Of a stretch of 53,602 nt of DNA, positions 52,904 to 53,602 are shown in pieces; positions within the stretch are counted from its first letter, which is position 1, and each line of letters opens with the position of its first letter. This DNA is from Terriglobia bacterium (lineage in GTDB: Bacteria > Acidobacteriota > Terriglobia > Bryobacterales > Bryobacteraceae), in assembly GCA_021325175.1 (NCBI GenBank), contig JAJPHS010000070.1, forward strand, positions 1 to 53,602, written 5' to 3'. Both the position numbers and the translations under genes were made by a program. A model generated the notes under the pieces. The model did no database searches, was not told the origin of the DNA, and saw only the letters and a list, made by a program, of their open reading frames with translations.

Positions 52904-53602
52904 TTAATGGATCGCGCCCGGGCCGGTGCCTTTCCTCGGGCGCTGCATCAGGAACGCGAGCGGCGCCACGGCCAGGCACACCAATCCATAGACCCAGATC
53001 GTGTCAATATAGGCGAGCCAGGCCGCCTGGCCCTGCACCATCCCGTAGATCTGCGCGTAGGCCATGTCGGTCGCCGTGGCCAGGTCATATCCGGCGTTCT
53101 GCATCGCCCCGCGGATGGCCGCCAGCGTCGATTGGAACGCCGTGTCCCACGGGCTGGTGTGCGCGGCAAGGATGGTTTGATGAAACTGCTGGCGGCGCGC
53201 CAGAATCGTTTCCAATCCGGCGATTCCGATGCTGCCGCCCATGTTGCGCGCCAGATTGATCATTCCCGAAACATTATTGTTTTTCTCCATGGGAATGCCG
53301 ACATAACACAGTGTTTGAATCGGCACGAACAGAAACGCCACGCCGACCATCTGATAAACGCGCAGCAGCACGATCGTTTTAAAATCCATGGCGGCGTTCA
53401 CTTCGGTCATGTGCAGCAGCGCCAGCCCGGCGGCCAGAAATCCGGCCGCGATCATGTAGCGCGGATCGATTTTGCTCACCATCTTTCCGACGAATGGCAG
53501 CAGCAGGATGATCACCACCGCGCCCGGCGAAAGCACCCATCCGGCCTGCTCCGCCGTGTAGCCCATCAGCGTCTGCACCATCTGCGGCAGCAGCACCGTC
53601 GC
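52904..53602 (-). CDS. DHA2-family (EmrB/QacA-type) exporter, C-terminal part
   Basis: Only the last about 233 residues are in the window; the gene continues past 53602. The remaining part has hydrophobic helices with the DHA2 pattern ATVLLPQMVQTLMGYTAEQAGWVLSPGAVVIILLLPFVGKM and SGMINLARNMGGSIGIAGLETILARRQQFHQ, which match the latter half of 14-helix multidrug exporters. In full-length family members this partners with a periplasmic HlyD-like adaptor. It ends PRKGTGPGAIH. Confidence 0.88.
   Translation of the reverse strand, partial: ATVLLPQMVQTLMGYTAEQAGWVLSPGAVVIILLLPFVGKMVSKIDPRYMIAAGFLAAGLALLHMTEVNAAMDFKTIVLLRVYQMVGVAFLFVPIQTLCYVGIPMEKNNNVSGMINLARNMGGSIGIAGLETILARRQQFHQTILAAHTSPWDTAFQSTLAAIRGAMQNAGYDLATATDMAYAQIYGMVQGQAAWLAYIDTIWVYGLVCLAVAPLAFLMQRPRKGTGPGAIH

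Noticed and set aside
1..53602. CRISPR arrays, insertion sequences, prophage or attachment sites
   Set aside because: I saw no regularly spaced repeats, transposase or integrase frames, or matching direct repeats flanking a segment. The only short repeats are those listed.

Overview
The window is a GC-rich bacterial chromosome segment that most likely comes from the Acidobacteriota, from the Bryobacter/Solibacter side. Three things point there: two very large TonB-dependent-receptor-like proteins that each begin with a carboxypeptidase-regulatory domain (Oar type), a HipA_2-like kinase next to an Uma2 relic, and many small secreted proteins of no clear family. No phage, insertion sequence, CRISPR array, rRNA or tRNA gene is visible. 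This assignment is inferred from gene content, not from a marker-gene tree.

Layout. 0.2-6 kb: an MFS permease, a class III aminotransferase, an Rcp1-like response regulator, a small lipoprotein, and a two-gene sugar-acid unit (hexuronate-type MFS plus KduD-like dehydrogenase, overlapping ATGA). 6-15 kb: an HU-like protein with a clear promoter and terminator, TatA, a 51-residue basic protein, three secreted or unknown proteins, two Spy/CpxP-like proteins, an alpha/beta hydrolase overlapping a membrane protein, a metallo-beta-lactamase-fold hydrolase, MsrA and small envelope proteins. 15-22 kb: a UPF0182 membrane protein, a decayed Uma2 gene joined to a HipA_2-like kinase, an acidic/lysine-alanine-rich histone-H1-like protein, an MltD-type lytic transglycosylase and YjbQ. 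22-32 kb: homodimeric pyruvate dehydrogenase E1, LarB, an S1/P1 nuclease, a probable unannotated small RNA, an FAD reductase, an exopolysaccharide-initiating sugar transferase, an orotate-phosphoribosyltransferase-like protein, an M15 peptidase and a sulfatase-like protein that has lost its catalytic residues.

32-37 kb holds the core operon ffh-rpsP-khpA-rimM-trmD-rplS-rnhB plus a small membrane protein, all on the minus strand. Its rimM has no ATG/GTG/TTG at the right place and appears to start at an ATA that overlaps the khpA stop. Beside it lies an intact small antitoxin-like gene followed by a toxin relic that carries a 13-bp tandem duplication. 37-42.4 kb: a short haem-binding-type secreted protein, a YVTN beta-propeller, and the operon yceD-rpmF-plsX-dsbD. 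A heptad-repeat, G-rich element sits between yceD and rpmF. 42.6-53.6 kb: a MATE exporter, a small membrane protein, the two TonB-receptor-like proteins, a secreted lactonase-like hydrolase, a small secreted protein, and the C-terminal part of a DHA2-family exporter cut by the window edge.

Most genes are housekeeping, envelope or secreted functions. The points most worth a second look are the ATA-start rimM, the structured transcript before 27,001, the pseudo-sulfatase, the toxin relic with its intact antitoxin, the Uma2/HipA junction, and the heptad-repeat G-quadruplex candidate. I found no convincing large, new multi-gene system.
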